A stretch of 14,902 nt of DNA from Planctomycetota bacterium. Its GTDB lineage: Bacteria; Planctomycetota; UBA1135; UBA2386. A model generated the notes under the pieces. It did not search any database and was not told the origin of the DNA. It saw only the letters and a list, made by a program, of their open reading frames with translations. Positions 1 through 8,000 of this stretch are shown here, piece after piece (within the stretch, counting starts at the first letter, position 1; each line of letters starts with the position of its first letter). The DNA lies in contig JAGQRA010000404.1 of assembly GCA_020425885.1 (NCBI GenBank), positions 1 through 14,902 on the forward strand, in the 5' to 3' direction. Made by a program: the position numbers and the translations under genes.

Positions 1-935
1 AGGACTTCGTCGTCAGCAACCACACGCGCGACGACAACGGCCTGCGCATGGAGTTCGTCGTCGGCTCGGGTGACAACGCCTTGTTCACGACCGTCGACGG
101 TGATGGCAGCGACCATTCGTTCGCGGTCACCCTGGACTACGGCGCCTTCGCCATCACGCCCTCGATTCCCGACATGATCACCTCCGGCGTCATCCGCCGC
201 GCCGAGATCGCGATCCTGCCGAAGATTCTGCACGCGACGATCATGAACGGCTCGAATCCGGCCGCGTTGGCCATCGACGCGCCGTCGCTGACCTTCGACG
301 TGACCACCGGCATGGCCGATGCCGGCTACTACGCGCCGATCGTCGACGCCGCCAAGTGCAACACGTGCCACGAGGGCCTGGCGACGACCTTCCACTCCGC
401 CGAGCGCGGCGGCAATGTCGTGGTCTGCCGCATGTGTCACGTCGCCACCTCGGGTGGCTCGCACCTGGAGCTGCAGTCGCGTTCGATCGACTCGTATGTC
501 CACGCGATCCACTCCTTCCAGCTGTTCGATCCGGGCGACATCGACTACTCGGATCCGGTCGCAGCCTTCGAGGCCGAGGAACACGTCGCGCACCAGTTCC
601 CGAACTTCACGCGCCTCAACTGCGAGGCCTGCCACGTCGATGCGACCTCGACGCGCGTGCCCTACAACGTGCCCGATCAGTCGAAGTCGATGCCGGGCGT
701 CCTGTCCGGGACCGACGCGGTTGCCGGCCGCAACATCGGCAGCATCCCGTCGATGGTCACCGGTCCGGCGGCCAGGGCCTGCGGTGGTTGCCACCGCGCC
801 AACTACATCAACGATGACAACGCGGGCGGGCTCGCCGCCTTCATGGAGCACACGAGGACCAACGGGTTTGCCGTCGAGAACCAGGAAGGCGTCTTCGACA
901 TCGTGCTCTACACCATCATGGGCTTCTTCTACTAG
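1..935 (+). CDS. OmcA/MtrC-type multiheme c-type cytochrome, C-terminal part (5' end outside window)
   Basis: The reading frame is open from the left edge (first full codon at base 3) and stops with TAG at 933-935, so only the C-terminal ~310 residues are visible. Four CXXCH haem-attachment motifs are present: CNTCH (357-371), CRMCH (426-440), CEACH (621-635) and CGGCH (780-794). Between the second and third haem sites lies YVHAIHSF, resembling the V/I-H-x-I-H element of the OmcA/MtrC decahaem family, where such histidines are distal haem ligands. The end (CGGCH, then an N-D-D-N stretch and MEHTRTNGF) also fits that family. Known members are secreted or outer-membrane bis-His cytochromes that move electrons to extracellular acceptors. 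The remaining haems and any signal peptide should lie upstream. A large hairpin (973-1001) follows the stop. The family call is from recalled motif order; four haems alone would also allow another multiheme family. Confidence 0.82.
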   Translation, partial: DFVVSNHTRDDNGLRMEFVVGSGDNALFTTVDGDGSDHSFAVTLDYGAFAITPSIPDMITSGVIRRAEIAILPKILHATIMNGSNPAALAIDAPSLTFDVTTGMADAGYYAPIVDAAKCNTCHEGLATTFHSAERGGNVVVCRMCHVATSGGSHLELQSRSIDSYVHAIHSFQLFDPGDIDYSDPVAAFEAEEHVAHQFPNFTRLNCEACHVDATSTRVPYNVPDQSKSMPGVLSGTDAVAGRNIGSIPSMVTGPAARACGGCHRANYINDDNAGGLAAFMEHTRTNGFAVENQEGVFDIVLYTIMGFFY

Positions 936-972
936 AGGCTGCTGAGGGTGGCGGCTACGCCCGCCTGCGCAG

Positions 973-1001
973 GAGCTGACGCGCCGAGAGGCGCGCAGCT
1001 C
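973..1001 (+). terminator. Strong GC hairpin with GAGA tetraloop behind the cytochrome gene
   Basis: GAGCTG (973-978) pairs with CAGCTC (996-1001), and CGCGCC (980-985) pairs with GGCGCG (990-995). That makes a 12-bp stem broken only by one bulged A at 979, closed by the GNRA-type loop GAGA (986-989). It starts 37 nt after the cytochrome stop. No T-run follows, so it is not a textbook intrinsic terminator. It could end or stabilise the cytochrome transcript, or be a structured RNA element. Confidence 0.5.
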
Positions 1002-1133
1002 AGCGGCGACCGGCTGGGTCGAGATCCTGGTTCGTGCCTCGTGGACGGCTGACAGGCCCGGTCGGATTCGTTGCCGGTCCGCGTTGCCGACGGAGCCTGC
1101 GCCGTTCTCGCGGCGGTGTCATCGGCGCGTAGC

Positions 1134-1157
1134 GCAGTGGCCGATTGTGGCCACTGC
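1134..1157. repeat. Perfect 9-bp inverted repeat upstream of the clpS promoter
   Basis: GCAGTGGCC (1134-1142) is the exact reverse complement of GGCCACTGC (1149-1157), with a 6-base loop GATTGT. It lies 26 bp before the candidate clpS -35 box. It could be a second terminator-type hairpin behind the cytochrome or an operator for the clpS promoter. No T-run is next to it on either strand. Confidence 0.45.
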
Positions 1158-1183
1158 CTGAGCCCCGGTGCGGGCCAGCCGAG

Positions 1184-1213
1184 TTGATCGCCGGGCGACG
1201 GACCTGATACATT
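1184..1213 (+). promoter_or_regulatory. Candidate promoter for clpS, extended -10, leaderless arrangement
   Basis: A -35-like TTGATC (1184-1189) is separated by 18 bp from a -10-like TACATT (1208-1213). The -10 is preceded by TG at 1205-1206, the extended -10 form. Only six bases lie between the -10 box and the GTG start at 1220, so transcription would begin at or next to the start codon, as in leaderless mRNAs. This is a consensus match by eye in GC-rich DNA, where AT-rich hexamers stand out. Confidence 0.45.
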
Positions 1214-1219
1214 GCCGGC

Positions 1220-1525
1220 GTGAGTGTTCAGGCGGCAACCAAGACGAAGACCAGGACCGAGACCCGGACGAAGGAGAAGGTCAAGCTGGCGCCGCCGTGG
1301 AACGTGATCGTGCTCGACGATCCGGTCACGTTGATGAGCTATGTCACCAAGGTCTTCATGTCGGTGTTCGGCTATGGCCAGGACAAGGCCAACCGCTTGA
1401 TGCTCGAGGTTCACAAGAAGGGCCGCTCGATCGTCTGGACCGGCGGCCGCGAGCAGGCCGAGGTCTATGCCCAGAAGCTGCAGGCGCACCATCTGCTGAC
1501 CTCGCTCGAGGTCACGGATGGCTGA
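1220..1525 (+). CDS. clpS: ATP-dependent Clp protease adaptor ClpS
   Basis: This 101-residue protein matches the ClpS family in length and sequence. ClpS binds N-degron substrates and delivers them to the ClpAP or ClpCP protease in the cytoplasm. Visible family features are the binding-pocket segment VIVLDDPVTLMSYV (about residues 30-43), the LMLEVH helix motif (about 60-65), and the C-terminal strand ending LLTSLE. The pocket reads D-D-P-V-T-L-M rather than the enterobacterial N-D-D-Y-T-P-M, and resembles the actinobacterial form. The first ~23 residues are a basic, Thr/Lys/Arg-rich tail, as expected of the flexible ClpS N-terminus. The GTG start at 1220 gives the normal family length, sits six bases after a -10-like box, and has no clear Shine-Dalgarno sequence. 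The next gene starts 21 bp downstream, suggesting one transcript. Confidence 0.93.
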   Translation: MSVQAATKTKTRTETRTKEKVKLAPPWNVIVLDDPVTLMSYVTKVFMSVFGYGQDKANRLMLEVHKKGRSIVWTGGREQAEVYAQKLQAHHLLTSLEVTDG

Positions 1526-1546
1526 GGCGATGGCGGGCAGGTATCC

Positions 1547-2065
1547 GTGATGTGGGCGGCGCGCCTGGATGAGGGATTCCTGTTCGGCGGGATCGACGCG
1601 ACGACGGTGGCGACGCTGAAGGGCGTGCCGATGTTGCTCGAGAGTTCGGATCGCCGCGTGCGGGATCGCCTGCTGCCCGAGACCTGCGCCGACGCCGATG
1701 ACGAGGCGCAATGGCGGCAGCATGCCGTGCCCGAGCTCGAGCGGCTGTTCCTGTCGCGGGCCCAGCTGGTGCGGCGCGACCTGGCCGGGCTCAAGAAGCT
1801 CGGCGGCGACGATCTACATGTGCTGCTGATCGTGCACGAACACAGCAGCGCCTGGTTGGCCGCGCTCAACGCGGCCCGGCTGGCGCTGTTCGCGCTCAAC
1901 GACCTGTCGGCCGAGCACATGACCGACGAGGGCTTCGACAAGCTGTCCGGCCGACAGCGCGAGGCCGTGTTGCGGATCGATCTGCTCGGCAGCATGCAGG
2001 CCGTGCTGATCGGCGAACTGCAGGTCGAAGACGGCGGCTCGATCGACGACTTCGCGATCGAGTAG
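1547..2065 (+). CDS. DUF2017-like protein, partner gene of clpS
   Basis: This 172-residue soluble protein has no signal peptide or membrane segment. Its layout resembles DUF2017, a family usually encoded directly after clpS in actinobacteria. It has an N-terminal region with RDRLLPETCADADD (about residues 41-54), a central charged helical part, the motif WLAALNAARLAL (about 104-115), and an acidic C-terminal helix with LRIDLLGSMQAVLIGEL. In DUF2017 the corresponding segments are the L-P-x-A-Y-x-D-D stretch, W-x-x-A-L-N-D-x-R-L-A-L, and the Y-x-W-L-x-W-L-Q-E-x-L helix. The biochemical role is unknown; the neighbourhood suggests a link with ClpS-dependent proteolysis. The start may be GTG 1547 or ATG 1550; GGCAGG just upstream is a possible ribosome-binding site. 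It ends 32 bp from the convergent propeller gene. Similarity is moderate, so the family call is less sure than the gene. Confidence 0.65.
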   Translation: MMWAARLDEGFLFGGIDATTVATLKGVPMLLESSDRRVRDRLLPETCADADDEAQWRQHAVPELERLFLSRAQLVRRDLAGLKKLGGDDLHVLLIVHEHSSAWLAALNAARLALFALNDLSAEHMTDEGFDKLSGRQREAVLRIDLLGSMQAVLIGELQVEDGGSIDDFAIE

Positions 2066-2097
2066 CGGGGGAGCAGCCGGCGCCGCGAACGTGGCGT

Positions 2098-5037
2098 TCA
2101 GCGGCCTTGGCCCTGGTCCTCGACGTCGAGGACGAGGTCTTCGTCACCGACGATGCGACCCAGCACGGTGTTCGGTGGGCGGCGGTCGATCACCTCGAAG
2201 CGCTGGGTGGTCGACTGTTCGCCGTGCGTGAGGGTCACCGCGAACTCGCCGGGTCGCGGCCCGCTCGCGCCGCGCCGACCCGCGCCGAAGCCGCTGAAGC
2301 CGCCGAAACCACCGCGGCCGCGGCCGCGAAGCTGCCATGCCACCTCGTGATAGCCGGCTGCGCCGCTGGCCTCTTCGGACCACAGCACCTCGCCGGTGGC
2401 GTCCTTGACCTCGATGGTCACCTTCTGATCGCTGTCGGCGGCCAGCAGGTAACGGAAGGTGGGGGTGACGAACGGATTGTCCGCGGACCACCGTCGGGCA
2501 CCGAGGTAGCCGAGGTCGACGCCGCGCTTGAGCAGGACGCCGCCGCTCGGCGGCAGCGCCTGGAAGCCGCCCGCTAGCACCGCGTCGGTCAGGCTCTCGA
2601 GGGCGCTGGCGTCCATCGCGAAGACGCCGCGGCCGTGGGTGCCCAGCAGGACGTGGGGTTCGGACGGGTGCACGACGAGGTCGTGGACGGCGACGCGCGG
2701 CAGACCCTGGCCGAGGGCGAACCAGTCGGCGCCGTCATTGACCGACACGTAGACGCCCATCTCGGTCCCGACGAGCAGGACGTTGGCCGCGCGCGGGTGC
2801 TGGCGGACGACGTTGACCGGCTCGTCGGGGAGATCATGGGCGATCGCCTGCCAGGTCTCGCCGCCATCATCGGTGCGGAACACGAACGGCGTGCGGATGT
2901 CCTCGCGATAGCCGGTGTAGCTGACGAAGGCCACGGCCGCGTCGTGCGGCGAGGCCTCGACCCGCGACACCCAGAGCGAACGCACGGGCTCCGGGAAGCG
3001 GTCGGTGAGGTCGGTCCAGCGCTGGCCGGCGTCGCGGGTGAGCCAGACACGACCATCGTCGGTGCCGACCCAGAGCATGCCCTCGGACTTCGGCGATTCG
3101 CTGATGGTCGTGATCGTGCAGTGCGGCACGTCACCCTTCTTCTTGTCCGCGTCGTTGGTCGAGAGGTCGGGGCTGATCGTCACCCAGTCGGCGCCGCGAT
3201 TGCGCGAGCGGTGCAGGTGCTGGCTGCCGACGTAGACCGTGTCCGGTGCGTGCGGCGACAGCAGGATCGGCGTGTTCCAGTTGAAGCGCAGGGCCTGCTG
3301 GCCCTTCTGCGCCTTCGGCTTGATACCCGATCGTTCGCCGGTGCGCAGGTCGGCACGGTTGATGCCGCCGAATTGGGACTCGCTGTAGACGATGTTCGGG
3401 TCGCGGGGGTCGATGCAGGCGTAGAAGCCGTCGCCGCCGCCGACCTTGAACGCGTCCGCTGACTGGATGCCGTCGGTCGTCTCGCCGTGGATCGGGAAGC
3501 CCCAGGTGCCGTTGTCCTGCAGCCCGACGTAGATCCGGTACGGCGTGCCCCGATCGACGGCGATCGTGTAGCACTGCAGGATCGGCAGGTAGGGCAGGTG
3601 ATCCCAGTGATCACCGCCGTCCCAGGTGATCGACAAGCCGCCGTCGTTGCCGAGCAGGCAGTGGTTGCCGTCGGCGGGATCGATCCACAGCGCATGGTGA
3701 TCGACGTGCAGCCCTTGGGCGAAAGTCGAGCTGTCGCCGTCGCCGTCGCCACTCCGGCCACCGCGGCCACCACCACCACCACCGCCGCGGCGACTGCGCG
3801 GGGTCCAGGTGACCCCGCCGTCGGTCGATTTGTAGACCGGAACCGAGAGCACGTAGACCGTGTCGCGATCGTTGGGGTCGATGCGGATCTGGCCGTAGTA
3901 GTAGCCGGGGCTGCCGCCGATCGCGGTCTCACCGTTGGTCTTCTGCCAGGATTCGCCGCCGTCGTCGCTGCGATAGACCTCGCCGCCGATCAGCGGCGAA
4001 CGCGGTCGGCGCTCCTGGCCCTGGGCCTCCTCGAGCCGGCGCTCGAGCTCGTGCACGGCGACCGGGTCGGCGAGGATCTCGGCCGGGACATCGGTCAGGA
4101 GATCGCCATCGCGCGGCTCACGCGGGTCGGCGTCGCCGGTCGGCGGGGTGAAGGCTGTGTTCTCGGTGCCGCGCGGATTGAGGTTCTCGATCGCGGCGTA
4201 GACCGTCTTGCCGTCGCCGGCGAAGACCTCGAGACCGATGCGCCCGAGCTGACCGGCGGGCAGACCGCCGGCGAGCATCGTCCAGGTCGAGCCACCGTCC
4301 TGCGATCGGTAGATGCGCGAGCCTTCGCCGCCCTCGCTGAAGTCCCAGGCGCGGCGACGCCGTTCGTACGACGCCGCGAACAGGGTCTTCGGATCGGTGG
4401 CATCGAAGGTGACATCGACGAAGCCGGTGTCGCTGCCGCAGTGCTGCACGCACTGCCAGGACTTGCCGCCGTTGCGCGTGCAGTAGAGACCTCGCGTCTC
4501 GTTGCCGCGGTAGAGCGCACCGAGCGCGGCGACGAAGGCGATTTCCGGGTCGGTGGGATGGACGGCGATGCGGCCGATGTGATCGGTGCCGTCGAGGCCG
4601 GTGTGGTTCCAGGAAGCGCCGCCGTCGTCGGAACGGTAGACACCGTTGCCCCAGTACGAGCTGCGCTGGTTGTTGCCCTCACCGGTGCCGACGTAGAGCA
4701 CGTCACCATTGCTCGGCGCGACCGCGATGTCACCGATCGAGATCGAGTACTGATCCTGGAACTGGGGCGACCAGCTGATGCCGCCGTTCGTGGTCTTCCA
4801 GAGGCCGCCGCTGGCGGCGGCGGCCCAGAAGGTGCCGGGCCTGGTCGGATGCACGGCGATGTCGACGATGCGACCGCCCGACGTGACCGGGCCGAGCTCA
4901 CGCCACGGCATCTGGCCGAACACGTTGTCGGCCACGTGATCCCGGTCCGCGGTCTGGGCCGCGAGGAAGGTCACGGCCGGAAGGGCGACGAGGGCCGAGG
5001 CGAGAAACCGCGCCACGTTGCTGGGGGTGGAGTTCAT
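2098..5037 (-). CDS. Secreted BNR/Asp-box (sortilin/VPS10-type) propeller protein
   Basis: This 979-residue protein has an N-terminal signal peptide (hydrophobic stretch about residues 10-27, ending LAAQ). It contains about ten Asp-box turns of the S-x-D-x-G-x-x-W type, for example SDDGGASW (~136), SQDGGSTW (~245), SDDGGESW (~357), STDGGVTW (~404) and TDDGGETW (~722). This is the pattern of the large bacterial sortilin/VPS10-like propellers often labelled glycosyl hydrolase; no catalytic residues can be assigned and the ligand is unknown. A Gly/Arg/Asp-rich loop (416-434) and a Gly-rich segment (904-925) interrupt the fold. Residues ~870-950 look like a FlgD-type Ig-like domain. ATG 5037 lies 16 nt after the stop of the upstream paralogue, with GAGAGA as a plausible ribosome-binding site, so the two are probably co-transcribed. 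Secretion to the periplasm or cell surface is inferred from the signal peptide. Confidence 0.88.
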   Translation of the reverse strand: MNSTPSNVARFLASALVALPAVTFLAAQTADRDHVADNVFGQMPWRELGPVTSGGRIVDIAVHPTRPGTFWAAAASGGLWKTTNGGISWSPQFQDQYSISIGDIAVAPSNGDVLYVGTGEGNNQRSSYWGNGVYRSDDGGASWNHTGLDGTDHIGRIAVHPTDPEIAFVAALGALYRGNETRGLYCTRNGGKSWQCVQHCGSDTGFVDVTFDATDPKTLFAASYERRRRAWDFSEGGEGSRIYRSQDGGSTWTMLAGGLPAGQLGRIGLEVFAGDGKTVYAAIENLNPRGTENTAFTPPTGDADPREPRDGDLLTDVPAEILADPVAVHELERRLEEAQGQERRPRSPLIGGEVYRSDDGGESWQKTNGETAIGGSPGYYYGQIRIDPNDRDTVYVLSVPVYKSTDGGVTWTPRSRRGGGGGGGRGGRSGDGDGDSSTFAQGLHVDHHALWIDPADGNHCLLGNDGGLSITWDGGDHWDHLPYLPILQCYTIAVDRGTPYRIYVGLQDNGTWGFPIHGETTDGIQSADAFKVGGGDGFYACIDPRDPNIVYSESQFGGINRADLRTGERSGIKPKAQKGQQALRFNWNTPILLSPHAPDTVYVGSQHLHRSRNRGADWVTISPDLSTNDADKKKGDVPHCTITTISESPKSEGMLWVGTDDGRVWLTRDAGQRWTDLTDRFPEPVRSLWVSRVEASPHDAAVAFVSYTGYREDIRTPFVFRTDDGGETWQAIAHDLPDEPVNVVRQHPRAANVLLVGTEMGVYVSVNDGADWFALGQGLPRVAVHDLVVHPSEPHVLLGTHGRGVFAMDASALESLTDAVLAGGFQALPPSGGVLLKRGVDLGYLGARRWSADNPFVTPTFRYLLAADSDQKVTIEVKDATGEVLWSEEASGAAGYHEVAWQLRGRGRGGFGGFSGFGAGRRGASGPRPGEFAVTLTHGEQSTTQRFEVIDRRPPNTVLGRIVGDEDLVLDVEDQGQGR

Positions 5038-5053
5038 GGTTGGTCTCTCTGGC

Positions 5054-8000
5054 TCAGCGGTTCTGGGTGGGGGAAGCGGCGGTGCCGGCGGTGCCGAGAC
5101 TCGCGGGGTCGGGCAACAGCGCGAAGGCGCGGGCGCCGAGTGCGTCCTGGCCCTGCCAGCGGACCGCGTACTGTCCTGGCTCGGCCAGTCTCCGCCGATC
5201 GAGCCTGGCGTCCCATTGGATCGCCTGCAGGCCGGCGCGGGCCTTGCCCTCGACCTTGGTCAGTTCCTTGCCGGTGACGTCGTGAATCGTCAGCACCGGT
5301 GCTTGCTCGGGCCTGGTCGCGAGCCAGACGTAGAAGGTCGCGCCGTACGGTGGATTGCTGGCGCGGTAGTCGCGATGACCCTGGAACCCGCGGCTGGTCA
5401 TGCGCCACAGGATCGCCGATTCGGCGGCGAACAGGTGGCGCTCGGCGGTGGCGATGGCCGCGGTCAGCTGGCGCAGCGGCTCGATGTCGACGATCCAGAC
5501 GCCGCGGCCATGGGTGCCGGCGACGAGGTCGCTGTCGCGGTCCTGGATGAACAGATCGCGGACGCTGACCGTGGGCAGGCCCGAACCCATGCGGAACCAG
5601 CACTGGCCGCGGTCAAGCGAGACGTGGCAGCCGTACTCGGTGCCGAGGAACAGCAGGTTCTCGTTGCGCGGATCCTCGGCGAAGGCGTAGCACGGCTCGC
5701 GCAACGGCAGATCCTCGCCGAGCGATTGCCAGGTGTCGCCGCGGTCCTGCGAGACGAACACGTAGGTCTTGAAGTCGTCGAAGCGGTGGCCGTCGAGGGT
5801 CACGTAGACCCGGTCACTGGCGAACTGCGACGGCCAGATGTCACTGACGTAGCGCGGCGCCAGGATCGGCAGGTTCTGGTCGATGCGCTGCCAGTCGGTG
5901 CCGCCGTTGTCGCTGCGCCAGAGCGCGCCGTCATCGGTGCCGGTGTAGAGCAGGCCCATGACGCGCGGGCTCTCGGCCAGCGAAACGGCGGTGCCGTTCT
6001 CGCCGCGACCGAGCGGGCCGGAGATGCAGCGCATGCGGATGCCGTCACCGCGCCCGCCGCCGAAGCCGCCGAATGCACCGGGACCCTCGCCACCGCCGGC
6101 GCCCGGCAGATGCTGATGGCGCTCGCCGCGATAGACGTGGCTGCCGGCGTGATAGATGGTCAGGCGATTGTGCGGCGACAGCATGAACGGGCTGTCCCAG
6201 TTCCAGCGCGCCGTGCCCTCGGCCGGCCGGTCGCGTTGCAGGCGGGCACCGCCGCCCGAGATCGTGTCGCCGACGCCCATGGCGCCGTTCTGGCTGGTGC
6301 TGAGCACGATCCACGGCTCGATCGGGTCGGAGACGGCGCCGAAGCCATCGCCGCCGCGGATCTTGAACCAGTCCGCCGCGGTGATGCCCTCGCGATAGCG
6401 CGTCCGTGACGGGCCGACCCAGGTGCCGTTGTCCTGCAGGCCGCCGATCGCGTTGTAGGGGACGCTGTTGTCGGCGCAGACGTCGTAGTACTGGGCGGCG
6501 CAGAACCCGGTGCAGACCTGCCAGGTCTGACCGCGATCGAAGGTCTCGTTGACGCCGCCGTCGCAACCGGCGAGCAGGTGGTCGCCGTCGTCCGGGTCGA
6601 CCCAGATGGTGTGGAAGTCGACGTGGATGCCGCGGTTGATGGCGGAGAACTTCGCGCCGCCGTCGCCGCTGCCCCACAACGTGGTGCCGACGGCATAGAG
6701 GTTCTGCTCGTCCTGCGGGTCGACGCGGATGACCGAGTAGTAGAACGGTCGCTCGGTCAGGCTGTTGATCCGGATCCAGGTCTCGCCGCGATCGGTGCTC
6801 CTGAAGACGCCGCCGGTCTCGAAGCCGTCGTCGCCCTGCTTGTCCTGCACGTTCTCCTTCTGGCCGAAGAGCCTGCCGCCGTTGGGGTAGTCGGGGTTGC
6901 GGCCGAGGTCGCCGCCCTGGCGGAGTCCGTAGGTCAGTTCGACCTCGGCGGTCTCACCGTCACGGACGTAGGTGACCTTGACCTTCTGACCGCCGCGCGA
7001 GTCGCGGACGATGTCGATCAGATCCTGGTACTTGGCGAGGCTCTCCTCGTCGATCTTGGTGACCCGATCACCGACCTTGAGGCCGGCGGTCTCGGCCGCG
7101 CCGCCTTCGGTGATCTGCGTCAGCACGGCGCCCGGGTCGTTCTCATCGCCGTCCTCGCCGGTGGTGCCGATGCCCATCAGCGCCGAGCCACGCGGATTGG
7201 GGCGCTGGCGTTGCCCTTGGCCCTGACCCTGGCGTTCGGACTCCGCGGTCTGCTCCGCCTCGGTCCAACGTTGGCGTGAGCCCGTGGCCCAGCCGCTGCG
7301 CTCGGTCTCGACGATGGCGAACATGGTGTCCGGAGTCGCGCCGTAGAGGTCGATGCCGCTGCGACCCCACTTCGATGCGCCCGGCAGCCCGGCCTCGAGT
7401 CGGCGCCAGTTGTCGCCGCCGTCGGTGCTCTTGTAGAGGCCGCTGTGCGCGCCGAAGCGCACCGCCGGGTCGTTGTCGTCGAACTCGTTGCGCATGCGCT
7501 CGTACATGCATGCGAACACGACCTCGGGCAGGGTCGGATGGATGCGGACGTCGATGCAGCCGGTGCGGTCGTCGAACCAGAGCACGCGTTGCCAGTTGGC
7601 GCCGCCGTCCCTGGTGCGATAGAGGCCGCGCTCGGCGCTCTCGCCCCACAGCCGGCCCAGCGCGGCGACGTAGACGACGTCGGGGTCGGTCGGGTGGATG
7701 GCGATGTGACCGATCTGGAAGGTGTCGAACAGTCCCGCGTGCGTCCAGGTTTCACCGCCGTCGGTCGAGCGGTAGAGGCCGTCGCCCCACTGCACGGAGT
7801 TGCGCGCGTTCTCTTCGCCGGTGCCGATCCAGACGATGTCGGGATTGCTCGGAGCGATGGCGATGTCGCCGATCGACACAGTGCCGAAGTCGTCGAACAC
7901 GTTGTCCCAGGTCGTGCCCGCGTTGCGGGTCCGGAACACGCCGCCGCCGGCGGTGCCGACGAACCAGGTGGATTGGCGGGCGGGGTGGACGGCGATGTCC

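Noticed and set aside
2066..2097. Terminator between the convergent DUF2017-like and propeller genes
   Set aside because: Only 4-bp stems such as AACG/CGTT could be found in the 32-bp spacer, too weak to call.
3750..3800. CCACCACCACC-type run as a microsatellite or regulatory repeat
   Set aside because: It simply encodes the Gly/Arg-rich loop of the downstream propeller on the minus strand.
3487..5277. Long open frame on the plus strand opposite the propeller gene
   Set aside because: It lies antisense to a gene with clear repeats. Its translation is low-complexity Ala/Val/Gly/Asp-rich text with no motif, as expected from GC-rich codon mirroring. The same applies to the plus-strand frames at 2635-3462, 5018-6409, 6578-7279, 7276-9465, 9273-10244, 10018-12096 and 12199-13578.
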